A stretch of DNA of 64,000 nt from Chloracidobacterium sp. UBA3360 (GTDB lineage: Bacteria; Acidobacteriota; Blastocatellia; Pyrinomonadales; Pyrinomonadaceae). Made by a program: the position numbers and the translations under genes. Positions 17,455 to 25,961 of the stretch are shown here, piece by piece. The stretch lies in NCBI GenBank assembly GCA_002360555.1, contig DEQS01000105.1, positions 151,341 to 215,340 of the forward strand. Reading direction: 5' to 3'. The stretch's first letter is position 1. Every line of letters begins with the position of its first letter. The notes under the pieces were generated by a model, which did not search any database, was not told the origin of the DNA, and saw only the letters and a list, made by a program, of their open reading frames with translations.

Positions 17455-18816
17455 TTAACTCTTTGGCTTTAGCGAAAAGGTAAAAACCTTTTTACCGCTG
17501 CCAGCCTCTATCTGCACATTTTTATCTTCAAAACTCTCACGCCGGAGCGTCAGGTTAGGTTTTTCGCCGGTGTTGACATCCATTTCAAACGGAGTTGTGC
17601 CAAGTACCTGTCCATTTTGAACCACCTGAGCCTTTCCCTCGTCAACGTCTATCCGAATACGTACCTTTCCGCCTTTAAGATCGGCCGTTTGCGGCGAAAC
17701 CCCGTTCGCTGCGGGGCGCTGTGGGGACGTATTTGCCGTATTTGTAACCGTCGATCCGCTGTATGCCCAAAAACCGATGCCGACAACGGCAACAACAAAT
17801 AGCAATAATAATCCGGCTCCGGCAGCGACAATGACCGTCGGGAAACTCTTTGTTTCCACAGGTCCAGGCGTATAGGTTTGAGGAGCGTCTGCATATTCCG
17901 ATGAATCGGTCGCAACAGGTTGTGCCGGTGCCGGCGCATTAAACCCAAAAACCTGCTTTATCGTCGCTCCGACCTGAGTTGCTCCTGAATCTCGCTGGCC
18001 GAGCGTTGTGCGAACTGCTTTTAACAATTCGTCAGCCGTTTGATAGCGGCCGTGAGGCTCCTTTTTCAAACACCTCTTAATGATGTTAGAAACCTCACGC
18101 GGGATGCCGGGATTAATCTGCTCAGGTGGCGTAAATTGAGCATTTGTGATCTGCAACACAAGCCCACCTAGTGTTTCGCCGTTGAACGGTAGCTTTCCGG
18201 TCAGCATTTCATATAGCAAAACGCCAAGGGCCCATACATCCGCAGCGGCGGTAGCCTTTTCGCCGCTGAGTTGCTCAGGCGAAAGATAATTGGGCGTTCC
18301 GATCACACCGCCCGTTCGAGTTAGGCCGTGGCTGCCGGTTGCTTTTGCAATGCCAAAATCTAGCAGTTTTGCTTTTCCGGCTGCCGTGAGCTTGATATTT
18401 TGAGCTTTAATGTCACGATGGACGATGCCGTTTTGATGGATATATCCAACGGCCTCACAAACCGAAGCAAACACCTCAAGCGACTCGTTGATCGAAAATG
18501 CACGCCGAGCGACAAGGTCATCGAGGCTCTCGCCATCGACAAACTCCATAAATATCAACAGCTCGTTACCCTGCTCTTGAAAATCGTAAAGAGCCGCGAT
18601 ATTTGGGTGATGTAGACTTGCCTGTAAACGGGCCTCGTTAAAAAACCGGGTCTTAAAACTCTCATCCGAAACATTGGAATGCAATATCTTGATCGCCGCC
18701 GGACGGCCAAGCTTTTCGTGAACGCCAAGATAGACCTCACCCATGCCGCCTTCACCGAGAAAACTCGTGACGCGGTATTCACCTATCATTTCGTTGACCT
18801 GAAATCGCTTGTCCAT
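17455..18816 (-). CDS. Membrane Ser/Thr protein kinase with C-terminal PEGA-like domain
   Basis: About 453 residues from the ATG at 18816; the frame extends to a TTG at 18879, and an ATG at 18789 (MIGEYRV, preceded by CAGG) is an equally good start. Kinase domain: GEGGMGEVY, Lys in AAIKILH, HRDIKAQN, DFGIAKA, GTPNYLSPEQ. A membrane segment near residues 328-352 (VIVAAGAGLLLLFVVAVVG) leads to a short extracytoplasmic domain ending in a PEGA-like repeat (VVQNGQVLGTTPFEMDV). PEGA domains are thought to bind surface layers or cell-wall material. The linker holds SGATQVGATIKQ, similar to motifs in the partner kinase. Second gene of the operon. Confidence 0.92.
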   Translation of the reverse strand: MDKRFQVNEMIGEYRVTSFLGEGGMGEVYLGVHEKLGRPAAIKILHSNVSDESFKTRFFNEARLQASLHHPNIAALYDFQEQGNELLIFMEFVDGESLDDLVARRAFSINESLEVFASVCEAVGYIHQNGIVHRDIKAQNIKLTAAGKAKLLDFGIAKATGSHGLTRTGGVIGTPNYLSPEQLSGEKATAAADVWALGVLLYEMLTGKLPFNGETLGGLVLQITNAQFTPPEQINPGIPREVSNIIKRCLKKEPHGRYQTADELLKAVRTTLGQRDSGATQVGATIKQVFGFNAPAPAQPVATDSSEYADAPQTYTPGPVETKSFPTVIVAAGAGLLLLFVVAVVGIGFWAYSGSTVTNTANTSPQRPAANGVSPQTADLKGGKVRIRIDVDEGKAQVVQNGQVLGTTPFEMDVNTGEKPNLTLRRESFEDKNVQIEAGSGKKVFTFSLKPKS

Positions 18817-18879
18817 TCGGCGTGAGGGCTTAGGCCTTTGAACCCCGCGAGATCCAAAGGCCCAAGCTGCGTTTTTCAA

Positions 18880-20595
18880 TTAGTCTCCCGCAAGAAACTC
18901 TTTACCGTAACGGATCGGGACAGCGTAGGTGATCGCGTTTGCCTTATCTCCGGCAAAAAAGATACCTATCACACGTCCTTGCGTGTCAAAGACGGGGCCG
19001 CCGGAATTACCCGCTCCGGTCGACCCGGTAGCAAGTTGTATTACGTCGCCCATCATACTGACGCGTTTATCGGCATTTTTCTCATCACTGTCGCGGATGA
19101 TATTGCCTATGTTGGTCGAGGTGACGGTCGGGTCTGGAATTACCTTGAGTTGTGTCCCTTGATTAAAGACATCCTTAGACGCGATCACGCCATAGACGCG
19201 AGGGCTTGCTGCCGGATAGCCCATGATGGTGACGTTCTCACCCTTTTTGAGAGCGTCGTAGTTGTCAAACAGCTCGACCTTGGTCAATGTTCCGGGAACG
19301 TCTATCTTGATCAAAGCAACGTCGTGACGATCGGATACCTGCTTGAGCTGAGCAGCCATACGGCTCTCTTTACCTGCAAGCGTTACATCGAGAGTGTCAT
19401 CGACGCCCTTGAGGCCGCCCTGCAACTGTTTGCCCTCTTGCTTGGTGTTAGCGGGAACCCAGTCAGATGGCGGCGGTACGAGTGATGTGCTAGCAAGGTT
19501 TCCCATAGCGTTGATCACCACGCCGCGTGGCGTAGATTCTGGGAATTGGTACGTGGTCATCCAAGTAGCTGCAACGTGACGATTTGTTAATACGAATCCA
19601 TCCGTCGTGACAATAAATCCCGTGCCAGTGTGGCGTCCGCCGATGGGCACCGTTAAATCGCTCTTGTCATCGGTCAGCAACGGTTCATACGTGTCGCCAA
19701 CTTGCATATAAACGGGAACAGCTCCGCCTGCGGTTGGGTCGATCGGACCCTTTCCAAGATTTACACCGAGCAGCTTGCCCAATACTTCGCGGCTATTAGG
19801 CACAAACTGGTGATAGACCTGCGCCTGTTTTTGCGTGTCGATAAGACGCCATGCGACTTCAATATATACAACGGCCTTGCCGTATTTTTCGTTGACCTCG
19901 GTGGCGTTCACAACCTTGCCATCAGCTACCTTTTTCTCAAGGTCTGACGTTTTGGTGCCAAGCTCATCCTTAAGCGCGGCTTCGCGTTTGGTGTAATACC
20001 AATATCCGCCACCGATGGCAGCCGCAACCAGGATTAGGACGAGAAGCCCTGCGACCGCACCGATCGCACCAAATTTTCGGCCCTGAGCCTTTTTGGTCTC
20101 GGTAACCGTCTCGGAGATCATGCGTTCCACCGTCGCTTTTCCGACCGTTCCCGGAGCTTTGCCACCGGTCGTGCCGCCTGCTCCGGCGGTCACCACGCGC
20201 GTTGCCGGGGCTCCCGTAGAACCGGTCTCAACCATGCGTGTAGCCTTGGCGAAATTATCAGGACGCGGCTCGACATCAAACGTGAATTCCGGCCCTCCCG
20301 GGCCAAACTGGACATTGTCACCAATATTTAACTTAACTGTGCCGGTAACCTTTTGCTTATTCACGAACGTGCCGTTGGTGCTGTTCAAATCTGTCAGCAA
20401 AAAGCCGTTCGGATTGGCAGGATCGATGGCGATCTTAGCGTGTTCGCGTCCGACTAGGTCGTCGCGGTCCGGGTCATATTTGACCGTCGCCGAAGTGTCG
20501 CGGCCAAAGATCAGCTCGCTGTGATGTTTAATTGCAAACTCCTCGACCTGATTCGCTTTAGATCCGCTCAGGTGTTTGATTAGCATTCGTTCCAT
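18880..20595 (-). CDS. FHA domain-membrane-trypsin-like protease fusion protein
   Basis: 571 residues. Residues ~25-105 form an FHA phosphothreonine-binding domain (IFGRDTSATVKY, GREHAKIAI, LTDLNSTNGTFVNKQKV). A linker with ATR motifs (Thr119, Thr132) follows, then a membrane segment (about 174-200), then a coiled segment. A trypsin/HtrA-type protease domain (about 315-571) has His340 (LTNRHVAATW), Asp425 (DRHDVALIKID) and Ser531 (GAGNSGGPVF). The topology suggests a cytoplasmic phosphoprotein reader linked to a periplasmic protease, so kinase signalling could gate proteolysis across the membrane. First gene of the six-gene operon. No PDZ domain is visible, unlike DegP. Domain calls are firm; the signalling model is inference. 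Confidence 0.92.
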   Translation of the reverse strand: MERMLIKHLSGSKANQVEEFAIKHHSELIFGRDTSATVKYDPDRDDLVGREHAKIAIDPANPNGFLLTDLNSTNGTFVNKQKVTGTVKLNIGDNVQFGPGGPEFTFDVEPRPDNFAKATRMVETGSTGAPATRVVTAGAGGTTGGKAPGTVGKATVERMISETVTETKKAQGRKFGAIGAVAGLLVLILVAAAIGGGYWYYTKREAALKDELGTKTSDLEKKVADGKVVNATEVNEKYGKAVVYIEVAWRLIDTQKQAQVYHQFVPNSREVLGKLLGVNLGKGPIDPTAGGAVPVYMQVGDTYEPLLTDDKSDLTVPIGGRHTGTGFIVTTDGFVLTNRHVAATWMTTYQFPESTPRGVVINAMGNLASTSLVPPPSDWVPANTKQEGKQLQGGLKGVDDTLDVTLAGKESRMAAQLKQVSDRHDVALIKIDVPGTLTKVELFDNYDALKKGENVTIMGYPAASPRVYGVIASKDVFNQGTQLKVIPDPTVTSTNIGNIIRDSDEKNADKRVSMMGDVIQLATGSTGAGNSGGPVFDTQGRVIGIFFAGDKANAITYAVPIRYGKEFLAGD

Positions 20596-20821
20596 ATATG
20601 TGCTCCTTTTTTCTAAAAATAAAAAATGCCACAGACCGGTCAGCCAACAAAAACCTAAAAACAGCTTACCAAAGGCCTGGTTCTGAAAAGCTACCCGATA
20701 CGGGAAACCTCAACCCAATCTTCACTGTCGAAAAATGCTCGATCGCGACCTTTTGGGGTCGCAAACTATGTATCAGTGTTCTACGAATGATTCTAGCCTG
20801 AAATGGCTCTAAAAGACAAAA
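20596..20821. other. Intergenic region upstream of the FHA-protease operon
   Basis: No credible gene. Contains a GCGACC-TTTTGG-GGTCGC hairpin at 20746-20763. This is the leader and promoter side of the minus-strand signalling operon; no convincing -35/-10 pair was identified. Confidence 0.5.
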
Positions 20822-20844
20822 AAAATGTGTCAATGACACATTTT
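20822..20844 (-). terminator. Terminator of tRNA-Ala
   Basis: AAAATGTGTCA, one A, then TGACACATTTT: 11-base perfect arms, followed on the minus strand by a run of T. It lies 15 bases beyond the tRNA 3' end, where the transcript should stop. Confidence 0.85.
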
Positions 20845-20859
20845 AATTGATAAAAGAAA

Positions 20860-20936
20860 TGGTGGAGACGAGGGGGGTCGAACCCCTGACCTCTGCAATG
20901 CCATTGCAGCGCTCTGCCAAACTGAGCTACGTCCCC
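20860..20936 (-). tRNA. tRNA-Ala (anticodon GGC), CCA encoded
   Basis: Read on the minus strand the gene begins GGGGACG, with acceptor partner CGTCTCC followed by A and an encoded CCA. The D arm (GCTCAGTTTGGCAGAGC), anticodon stem CTGCA/TGCAG with loop ATGGCAT (anticodon GGC, decoding GCC), and T arm AGGGG-TTCGACC-CCCCT all pair. It reads alanine codons of the GCC/GCU set. Confidence 0.95.
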
Positions 20937-20940
20937 AATC

Positions 20941-21008
20941 AAGACGAATTACGAATTATAAATTACGAATTACGAATGAGCAAATAACCCGTCTCTAATT
21001 CGTAATTG
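20941..21008. repeat. Intergenic repeat built of ACGAATT heptads
   Basis: The unit ATTACGA/ACGAATT occurs about four times in 35 bases. Its reverse complement (TAATTCGTAATT) follows at 20997-21008, so the block can fold back. It fills the gap between the tRNA and the enoyl-CoA hydratase gene. Similar heptad repeats are known as STRR elements in cyanobacteria; identity with them is not claimed. Confidence 0.6.
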
Positions 21009-21011
21009 AAT

Positions 21012-21791
21012 CTAACTGCCTTTGAATTCCGGCTTACGCTTTTCTAGAAACGCTGAAACGCCTTCTTTTTTGTCCTCTGTTGAGAAACAGATCGCAAACA
21101 GATCAACCTCACGGCGGAGGCCTTCGTCGAGATTTGAACGCGAAGCAAATTTCACTGCCTCCTTAGATAGCTGCAACGCGATGGGGGCTTTTTCGGCGAT
21201 CTTTTCGGCAAGTTTCATGGTCTCTGCCTCAAGCTGATCGCTCGGATAGACGTGATTGACGAGGCCAAACCTCTCAGCGGTCGCGGCGTCGATCATGTCG
21301 CCGGTCAGAACCATCTCCATCGCACGGCCTTCGCCGACGAGACGCGGCAGACGCTGGGTGCCGCCGCCGCCGCACATGATACCTAGGTTTATCTCAGGCT
21401 GTGAAAAACGGGCATTTTCGCTTGCCATACGCAGATCGCAGGCCATCGCCAACTCATTACCGCCGCCGAGACAAAATCCGTTTACCATTGCGATCACGGG
21501 TTTGGGAAACGTATCGATCGAATTAAAAAACGAGCGTTCGTGAAATGTGTTTCGCTGTGTAACCGGGGTTTGCCCCTCAAACTCACTGATGTCTGCCCCT
21601 GCGATAAACGCCTTTTCGCCCGCACCGGTTATCACCAGCACACGGATACTGCCATCGCTGCGCAGTTCATCCAACGCGGTGACGCCCTCTGCGTGCACCT
21701 GCGAACTAAGGGCATTCAGCTTATCGGGACGGTTGATGGTCAGGACGGCTACCTTGCCGCGTTTTTCGACGGTTATTGTTTCGTACGACAT
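21012..21791 (-). CDS. Enoyl-CoA hydratase/isomerase (crotonase family)
   Basis: 259 residues, the usual length. CoA/oxyanion motifs KAFIAGADI (about 60-68) and GFCLGGGNELAMACD are present, and both catalytic acids of true hydratases are kept: Glu113 (GGGNELA) and Glu133 (SQPEINLG). So it should add water to trans-2-enoyl-CoA in beta-oxidation or a related CoA pathway. Single gene with intergenic hairpins on both sides, so probably its own transcription unit. Confidence 0.92.
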   Translation of the reverse strand: MSYETITVEKRGKVAVLTINRPDKLNALSSQVHAEGVTALDELRSDGSIRVLVITGAGEKAFIAGADISEFEGQTPVTQRNTFHERSFFNSIDTFPKPVIAMVNGFCLGGGNELAMACDLRMASENARFSQPEINLGIMCGGGGTQRLPRLVGEGRAMEMVLTGDMIDAATAERFGLVNHVYPSDQLEAETMKLAEKIAEKAPIALQLSKEAVKFASRSNLDEGLRREVDLFAICFSTEDKKEGVSAFLEKRKPEFKGS

Positions 21792-21821
21792 ATAATTTAT
21801 TGCAGATTATTGCAGAAGCCC

Positions 21822-21880
21822 GTACGAGGTAATGGCATCATCGGTGTTACGCGATACCCATACTTCGTGCGGGCTTCTGC
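21822..21880. repeat. Intergenic long hairpin (GCAGAAGCCCG)
   Basis: GCAGAAGCCCG (21822-21832) pairs with CGGGCTTCTGC (21870-21880); flanking TACGA/TCGTG extends the stem with one wobble. It lies between the enoyl-CoA hydratase start and the PilZ stop (both minus), so it may end the PilZ transcript, but it has no T run. Confidence 0.6.
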
Positions 21881-21888
21881 CACTGATC

Positions 21889-22263
21889 TTATTCGTTGAC
21901 GCCTTCGACTATGTTGTCATCAGCGATCCATGCCACAAACAACCGCAACCAGCTTTCCTTCGGCTCTTCGATGGCAACACCGATGCGGTGCGTGCCATAG
22001 CTAGCCGGCAAAACGCGGACGACCTGCGCCTTGACCTCGACCGGAACACCATTTGGCCGGTGCGAGCGGATGTAAAGGCTGTCACCGTTAGCGATAGGTT
22101 GATTTAATTGAAAGAGGGCTCCGAGCGTTGAGATATCGTCGGTTTCGGTCGGTTCGCTCCAGGTCGCGCCGTCCTCGGTCCTGCCTGACACCACAATAGG
22201 CAGGCGGAGGGCCATTCTGAGGGCAAACCTTTTTTCCTCAAAATGAGGTTGGATGGAGCTCAT
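21889..22263 (-). CDS. PilZ domain protein (probable c-di-GMP receptor)
   Basis: About 124 residues. PilZ motif 1 appears as RFALRMALRLP and motif 2 as DISTLGALF (D/N-x-S-x-x-G); both are needed for cyclic di-GMP binding. The remainder is the PilZ beta barrel (VPVEVKAQVVRVLP, HRIGVAIEE). The start at 22263 is preferred over an ATT further up because AGGA lies seven bases before it. No partner domain is fused, so it probably acts as a c-di-GMP adaptor; the target cannot be read from context. Confidence 0.85.
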   Translation of the reverse strand: MSSIQPHFEEKRFALRMALRLPIVVSGRTEDGATWSEPTETDDISTLGALFQLNQPIANGDSLYIRSHRPNGVPVEVKAQVVRVLPASYGTHRIGVAIEEPKESWLRLFVAWIADDNIVEGVNE

Positions 22264-22502
22264 CGCCAATTCCTACAAGGGGTCTAGAAACACGGTACGT
22301 GAAACAACATTGTAACACGAAACCCTTTAACGTGTTACCGTTACCGTCTGAAAACAAAATGTGGAAGGGGTAAAAAAAATCGGGCGGCTTTAAGGGCCTC
22401 ACGGCTACAAAATACCTATTAGACGAACCCGCTAGACGATAGTTATACTATAAGCAAAGGCGAAATCCAAAGCAGTTTGGTGCAAACGCCTATAGTAATT
22501 TT
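22264..22502. other. Divergent promoter region between PilZ and trxB genes
   Basis: No gene seen. Contains ATAGT-TAT-ACTAT (22439-22451), a small palindrome that includes TATACT, a good -10 candidate for trxB, but no clear -35 lies at the right distance. Confidence 0.4.
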
Positions 22503-23501
22503 ATGAGCGAAAAGCAGATACGTCGCAAAGTTGTGATTCTCGGCTCGGGACCAGCAGGTTTGACCGCCGCTGTCTATGCCGGACGGGCTCAGCTTGAGCC
22601 ACTCGTCATTGACGGACCTCAACCAGGCGGCCAGCTTACCATCACGACCGACGTCGAAAATTACCCCGGCTTTTCTAAGGGGATAATGGGTCCGATCCTG
22701 ATGGATGAGTTTCGCGAGCAAGCTCTGCGGTTTGGCACCGAGATCATCAATGTCTGGATCGACCGCGTTGACCTAACGCAGCGGCCATTTACACTTTTGG
22801 GAAAGGAAAGCGAAGACAGCACAGAGATCACAACCATCATTAAAGCCGACACACTTATCGTTTCGACCGGTGCATCTGCAAAATGGCTTGGTATTCCCGG
22901 CGAGGCTCCTGTGCCGGAGGGTTTGGGCGGCAATGGTGTCTCGGCGTGTGCGACGTGCGACGGGTTCTTTTTCCGCGACCGTCCGCTCGTCGTGGTCGGC
23001 GGGGGCGATACGGCCATGGAAGAGGCTCTATTTCTGACTAAATTTGCGTCAAGGGTTACGCTTGTCCATCGCCGTCACGAATTTCGAGCGTCCAAGATCA
23101 TGCAGGACCGCGTGCTAGCCCATGACAAGATCGACGTGATGTGGAACACCGAGGTGCGGGCGATCAACGGAACAAAAGAAGCGGGTGTCGAAAGTGTCAC
23201 GCTTTTTAACAGCGAGACTAACGAAGAAAGCACATTCCCGACGCAGGGAGTTTTTATTGCCATCGGCCATCAACCGAACACGGGCCTTTTCAAAGGCGTT
23301 CTCGATATGGATGATGTCGGCTATCTCATCACCGAGGGCAAAACGATGCGGACCAATATCGACGGAGTTTTTGCCTGCGGCGATGCACAGGACGCGTATT
23401 ATAGACAGGCGATCACCGCCGCAGGAACCGGTTGTATGGCTGCGATCGACGCAGAACGCTTTCTGGCCGAACACGAAAGCGAAACAGCAACCGCCGCCTA
23501 A
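22503..23501 (+). CDS. trxB: Thioredoxin-disulfide reductase
   Basis: 332 residues. FAD motif GSGPAGLTAAVYAGRA near the start, redox-active Cys149-Ala-Thr-Cys152 (SACATCDGFFFRD), NADPH motif GGGDTAMEEALFLTKFA and the C-terminal FAD contact GVFACGDAQDAYYRQAITAAGTG. Reduces thioredoxin with NADPH, which also supports the class Ia ribonucleotide reductase encoded at 54-58 kb. It converges with the lipocalin gene with only three bases between stops and no terminator. Confidence 0.96.
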   Translation: MSEKQIRRKVVILGSGPAGLTAAVYAGRAQLEPLVIDGPQPGGQLTITTDVENYPGFSKGIMGPILMDEFREQALRFGTEIINVWIDRVDLTQRPFTLLGKESEDSTEITTIIKADTLIVSTGASAKWLGIPGEAPVPEGLGGNGVSACATCDGFFFRDRPLVVVGGGDTAMEEALFLTKFASRVTLVHRRHEFRASKIMQDRVLAHDKIDVMWNTEVRAINGTKEAGVESVTLFNSETNEESTFPTQGVFIAIGHQPNTGLFKGVLDMDDVGYLITEGKTMRTNIDGVFACGDAQDAYYRQAITAAGTGCMAAIDAERFLAEHESETATAA

Positions 23502-23504
23502 GAG

Positions 23505-24101
23505 TCAATTTTTTATTTGTACTGAACCCTTAACGATCTCCGCATTCTGAGGGGTTTTTTCGACGCGATTGGGGTCAAAACCCATTGTTTCAGCTCGCCT
23601 CAGAATTGTTTGATAGGTCGCGGTATTCATTTCAGGTGATCGGCTTAAGATCCAAAAATAATCTCTGCCGGGTTCGCCGATCACGCTGTAGCTGTAGTCC
23701 GGTGCAATATCTATCACCCAATAATTTGCCCAAACGAACGGAAGAAACGATGTAAATCCCGGAGCAAAGCGCACCTTGAGTTTCGCGTTATTGGATTTGT
23801 CGCCTATCTTTGCCTCGCCTACCGCTTTTACAGTAGTGCCGTCCTTCTTAACGCACTCATTTAGTACCTCGATGCGTCCATTTTTCTTAAGGGTGTAGTT
23901 TGCGGTCGTATTCGCAACGCACTGTTTTTGAAAGCGATTAGGATATTTCGCGATCTCGTACCAACGTCCCGCGTAACGTTCAATGTCAATCCCGTTGACG
24001 GGCGATAATGCCGGTTTTGCGGTTGATTGCGCCGACACCGAGTTCATAAAAATAGATAAGGCCAGAATCGCAAATATGTTTACTAAATAATTTTTTTTCA
24101 T
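23505..24101 (-). CDS. Secreted lipocalin (Blc family)
   Basis: 198 residues. Signal peptide ending ...SVSAQ; there is no lipobox Cys, so it is probably soluble in the periplasm, unlike E. coli Blc. Lipocalin motif 1 is IERYAGRWYEIAKYPNRF; others are CVANTTANYTL, NYWVIDIAPDYSYSVIGEP and DYFWILSRSPEM, all characteristic of the Blc/apolipoprotein D group. These bind lysophospholipids or fatty acids in the envelope. Single gene. Confidence 0.93.
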   Translation of the reverse strand: MKKNYLVNIFAILALSIFMNSVSAQSTAKPALSPVNGIDIERYAGRWYEIAKYPNRFQKQCVANTTANYTLKKNGRIEVLNECVKKDGTTVKAVGEAKIGDKSNNAKLKVRFAPGFTSFLPFVWANYWVIDIAPDYSYSVIGEPGRDYFWILSRSPEMNTATYQTILRRAETMGFDPNRVEKTPQNAEIVKGSVQIKN

Positions 24102-24206
24102 AAAGTCTCCTGATCACCGTCGCTATACCAATTCGCCATATTACCCGGATCGGATTTATGGATTATAATATTAGATGAGATCAATTTGATCCGGGTTCAA
24201 GTTTTT

Positions 24207-24509
24207 ATGCCTATCTACGAATATAAATGCCAGCAATGCGGTTTGCATGTCGAGAAACGCCAAAGCGTCTCTGACGCGCCGTTAACGGCCTGTGAAAAGT
24301 GTCACGGAAAACTCGAAAAGCAGTGGTCGCTGTCGGGATTCCAGTTCAAGGGCGAAGGTTGGTACGTGACCGACTACGCCGGAAAAAAAGGGAAAATGGA
24401 AAAAAGTTCGAACTACGAATCAACGCCAAAGCCCGACTCTGCATCAAAACCTGCAAGCGAAACAAGTTCCACAGTAAAAGAGACTGTTTCTAAGCCAGAC
24501 AAAGCATGA
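24207..24509 (+). CDS. FmdB-family zinc ribbon protein
   Basis: 100 residues from the ATG at 24207 (MPIYEYKCQQCG, the standard FmdB start; the open frame begins earlier without support). Two CxxC pairs (KCQQCG, ACEKCH) form a small zinc ribbon. Gly-Trp-containing region QFKGEGWYVTDYA is typical of the family; the C-terminus is Ser/Lys rich and probably disordered. Function of the family is unclear (regulatory in some methylotrophs). It overlaps the next gene by ATGA, so the two are coupled. Confidence 0.87.
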   Translation: MPIYEYKCQQCGLHVEKRQSVSDAPLTACEKCHGKLEKQWSLSGFQFKGEGWYVTDYAGKKGKMEKSSNYESTPKPDSASKPASETSSTVKETVSKPDKA

Positions 24510-25414
24510 CCCTTGGCCGCAAAACATATTTTTTTGCAATAGTTTGCACGCTTTTTCTAGCTGGTGTAGTTACCGCACAATCGCGCCGTAATGCAAAAGG
24601 AGATGCAGCCACCGCCGGGACGGTCCTGTCTGTCGTTGCGTCAAGACAGGACAAAAAAGCCGATATCATCCGGCCTGAAAATCTCAATCTCTACGAAAAC
24701 GGCATCGAGCAAAAGATCAAAAATTTTAGCTACGACCCGAGCCCGTCAAAGATAGTTATCCTCATAGATAATTCCGAGACGCTGCAGATATCCGTCGAGG
24801 CGATGAAAAAGGCGGTGATGGAATTTGCCTATGAGATATTTGAGGGTGACCAGCTCTTTGTGCTCGCTTACGACACACACGCCGAGATAATCCAGGAATG
24901 GACGGACGACGCCAAAAAGATGGAGGTGTCGCTCGGCACGCTCAGAAAAAAAGGCAACCCGTATCTCTTTGATGCGATCAGCTCAACACTAAGTGAGGTG
25001 CTTATACCGCTGATGCCGGGGACGAGGAAAACAGCCGTTGTCCTCATCAGTGATGGATTGGACCGTGGCAGCAAAACGCCTTATGACAAAATGCTAAACG
25101 AGCTGCAGGAGCAGAACGTGACGGTCTATTCGCTCCAGATCCCCGACCGCTCCGGCGGAGCATACCGCCGCGACCAACCCAAAGCCAAGGTGATAATGAA
25201 TCAGCTTGCCGAGGAAACCGGCGGCCAGGTTTTCCCGTTTGAAGAAGCGTCGACCGCCGCCAAATTTATCTGCGACGAGCTTCGCAAAAACCGGTATTTA
25301 CTCTCGTACACCCCCGCAAACGCCTCAAGCTACGACGCCCGCCGTCTGCTACTGATCGGCGACGAAGGCATCACGCTCCGCACAAAGACCTTTCAACCGC
25401 CAACTGTAAAGTAA
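24506..25414 (+). CDS. Secreted VWFA-domain protein
   Basis: 302 residues. Signal peptide (about 1-24) then a short beta region (NLNLYENGIEQKIKNF, typical of acidobacterial VWFA-related proteins), then a von Willebrand A domain. The MIDAS motif appears as IVILIDNSETLQ (D-x-S-x-T), with later elements AYDTHAE and VLISDGLDRGS. Likely a periplasmic metal-dependent binding protein. Its start codon overlaps the FmdB stop. Ligand unknown. Confidence 0.87.
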   Translation: MTLGRKTYFFAIVCTLFLAGVVTAQSRRNAKGDAATAGTVLSVVASRQDKKADIIRPENLNLYENGIEQKIKNFSYDPSPSKIVILIDNSETLQISVEAMKKAVMEFAYEIFEGDQLFVLAYDTHAEIIQEWTDDAKKMEVSLGTLRKKGNPYLFDAISSTLSEVLIPLMPGTRKTAVVLISDGLDRGSKTPYDKMLNELQEQNVTVYSLQIPDRSGGAYRRDQPKAKVIMNQLAEETGGQVFPFEEASTAAKFICDELRKNRYLLSYTPANASSYDARRLLLIGDEGITLRTKTFQPPTVK

Positions 25415-25491
25415 CCGCTTAACCCCGAAATTTTCGTTGACCCTGCGTCATTCACGCGATAAAATCCATTGTATTCACGGAGGTTAATGCG

Positions 25492-25950
25492 ATGTTGGTG
25501 CTGAGGTCTGTTCGTTGGTTCGTCCTATCGGCGATTGTCTTAATGCTGCTCGGTGTCCCCGCTACGGCTCAAAAGCCTGTATCCCCAACGGGTAAAGTTA
25601 GCGTGTGCAAAGAGATCGACGACGACTGGAAGTGCGTCGGCGAATCAGCCGAGTGGGCGGCAAATACTAATTTTAATGTGCTCTTTGTAAATTCCGTTCC
25701 GGTAGGCGTCGATTTTATCGGCATTGTTATTCACAAGGTTGGGGCGGATGGAAAGGATATTGATTTCATCAATGAATACCAACAGAACATCGGCGAGGAA
25801 AACCGCAAATACGCTACGGTTGGTGACAATTTCAGACTACCATCTGGCACCTACAGCATTTACATCATTACTTGGGGAAATCGTGAGACGATGATCCACA
25901 ACGGCAATTTTAAAGAGTATCTTGCGAAAACTATCCTGAAAGTTAAATAG
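25492..25950 (+). CDS. Hypothetical secreted protein
   Basis: 152 residues with a signal peptide (SVRWFVLSAIVLMLLGVPA, cleavage after ATAQ) and a GGAGGTTAATGCG ribosome site. The mature part is about 125 residues, apparently beta-rich, with two Cys (VSVCKEIDDDWKCVGE) that could form a disulfide. No family recognised. Converges with thyA with an 11-base gap. Confidence 0.7.
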   Translation: MLVLRSVRWFVLSAIVLMLLGVPATAQKPVSPTGKVSVCKEIDDDWKCVGESAEWAANTNFNVLFVNSVPVGVDFIGIVIHKVGADGKDIDFINEYQQNIGEENRKYATVGDNFRLPSGTYSIYIITWGNRETMIHNGNFKEYLAKTILKVK

Positions 25951-25961
25951 TTGGATACTCT

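Noticed and set aside
20941..21008. Possible CRISPR array
   Set aside because: Units are about seven bases without spacers of constant length and no cas gene is near.
22443..22721. 92-residue minus-strand frame opposite the start of trxB
   Set aside because: Antisense shadow of a strong gene; no ribosome site or family motif.
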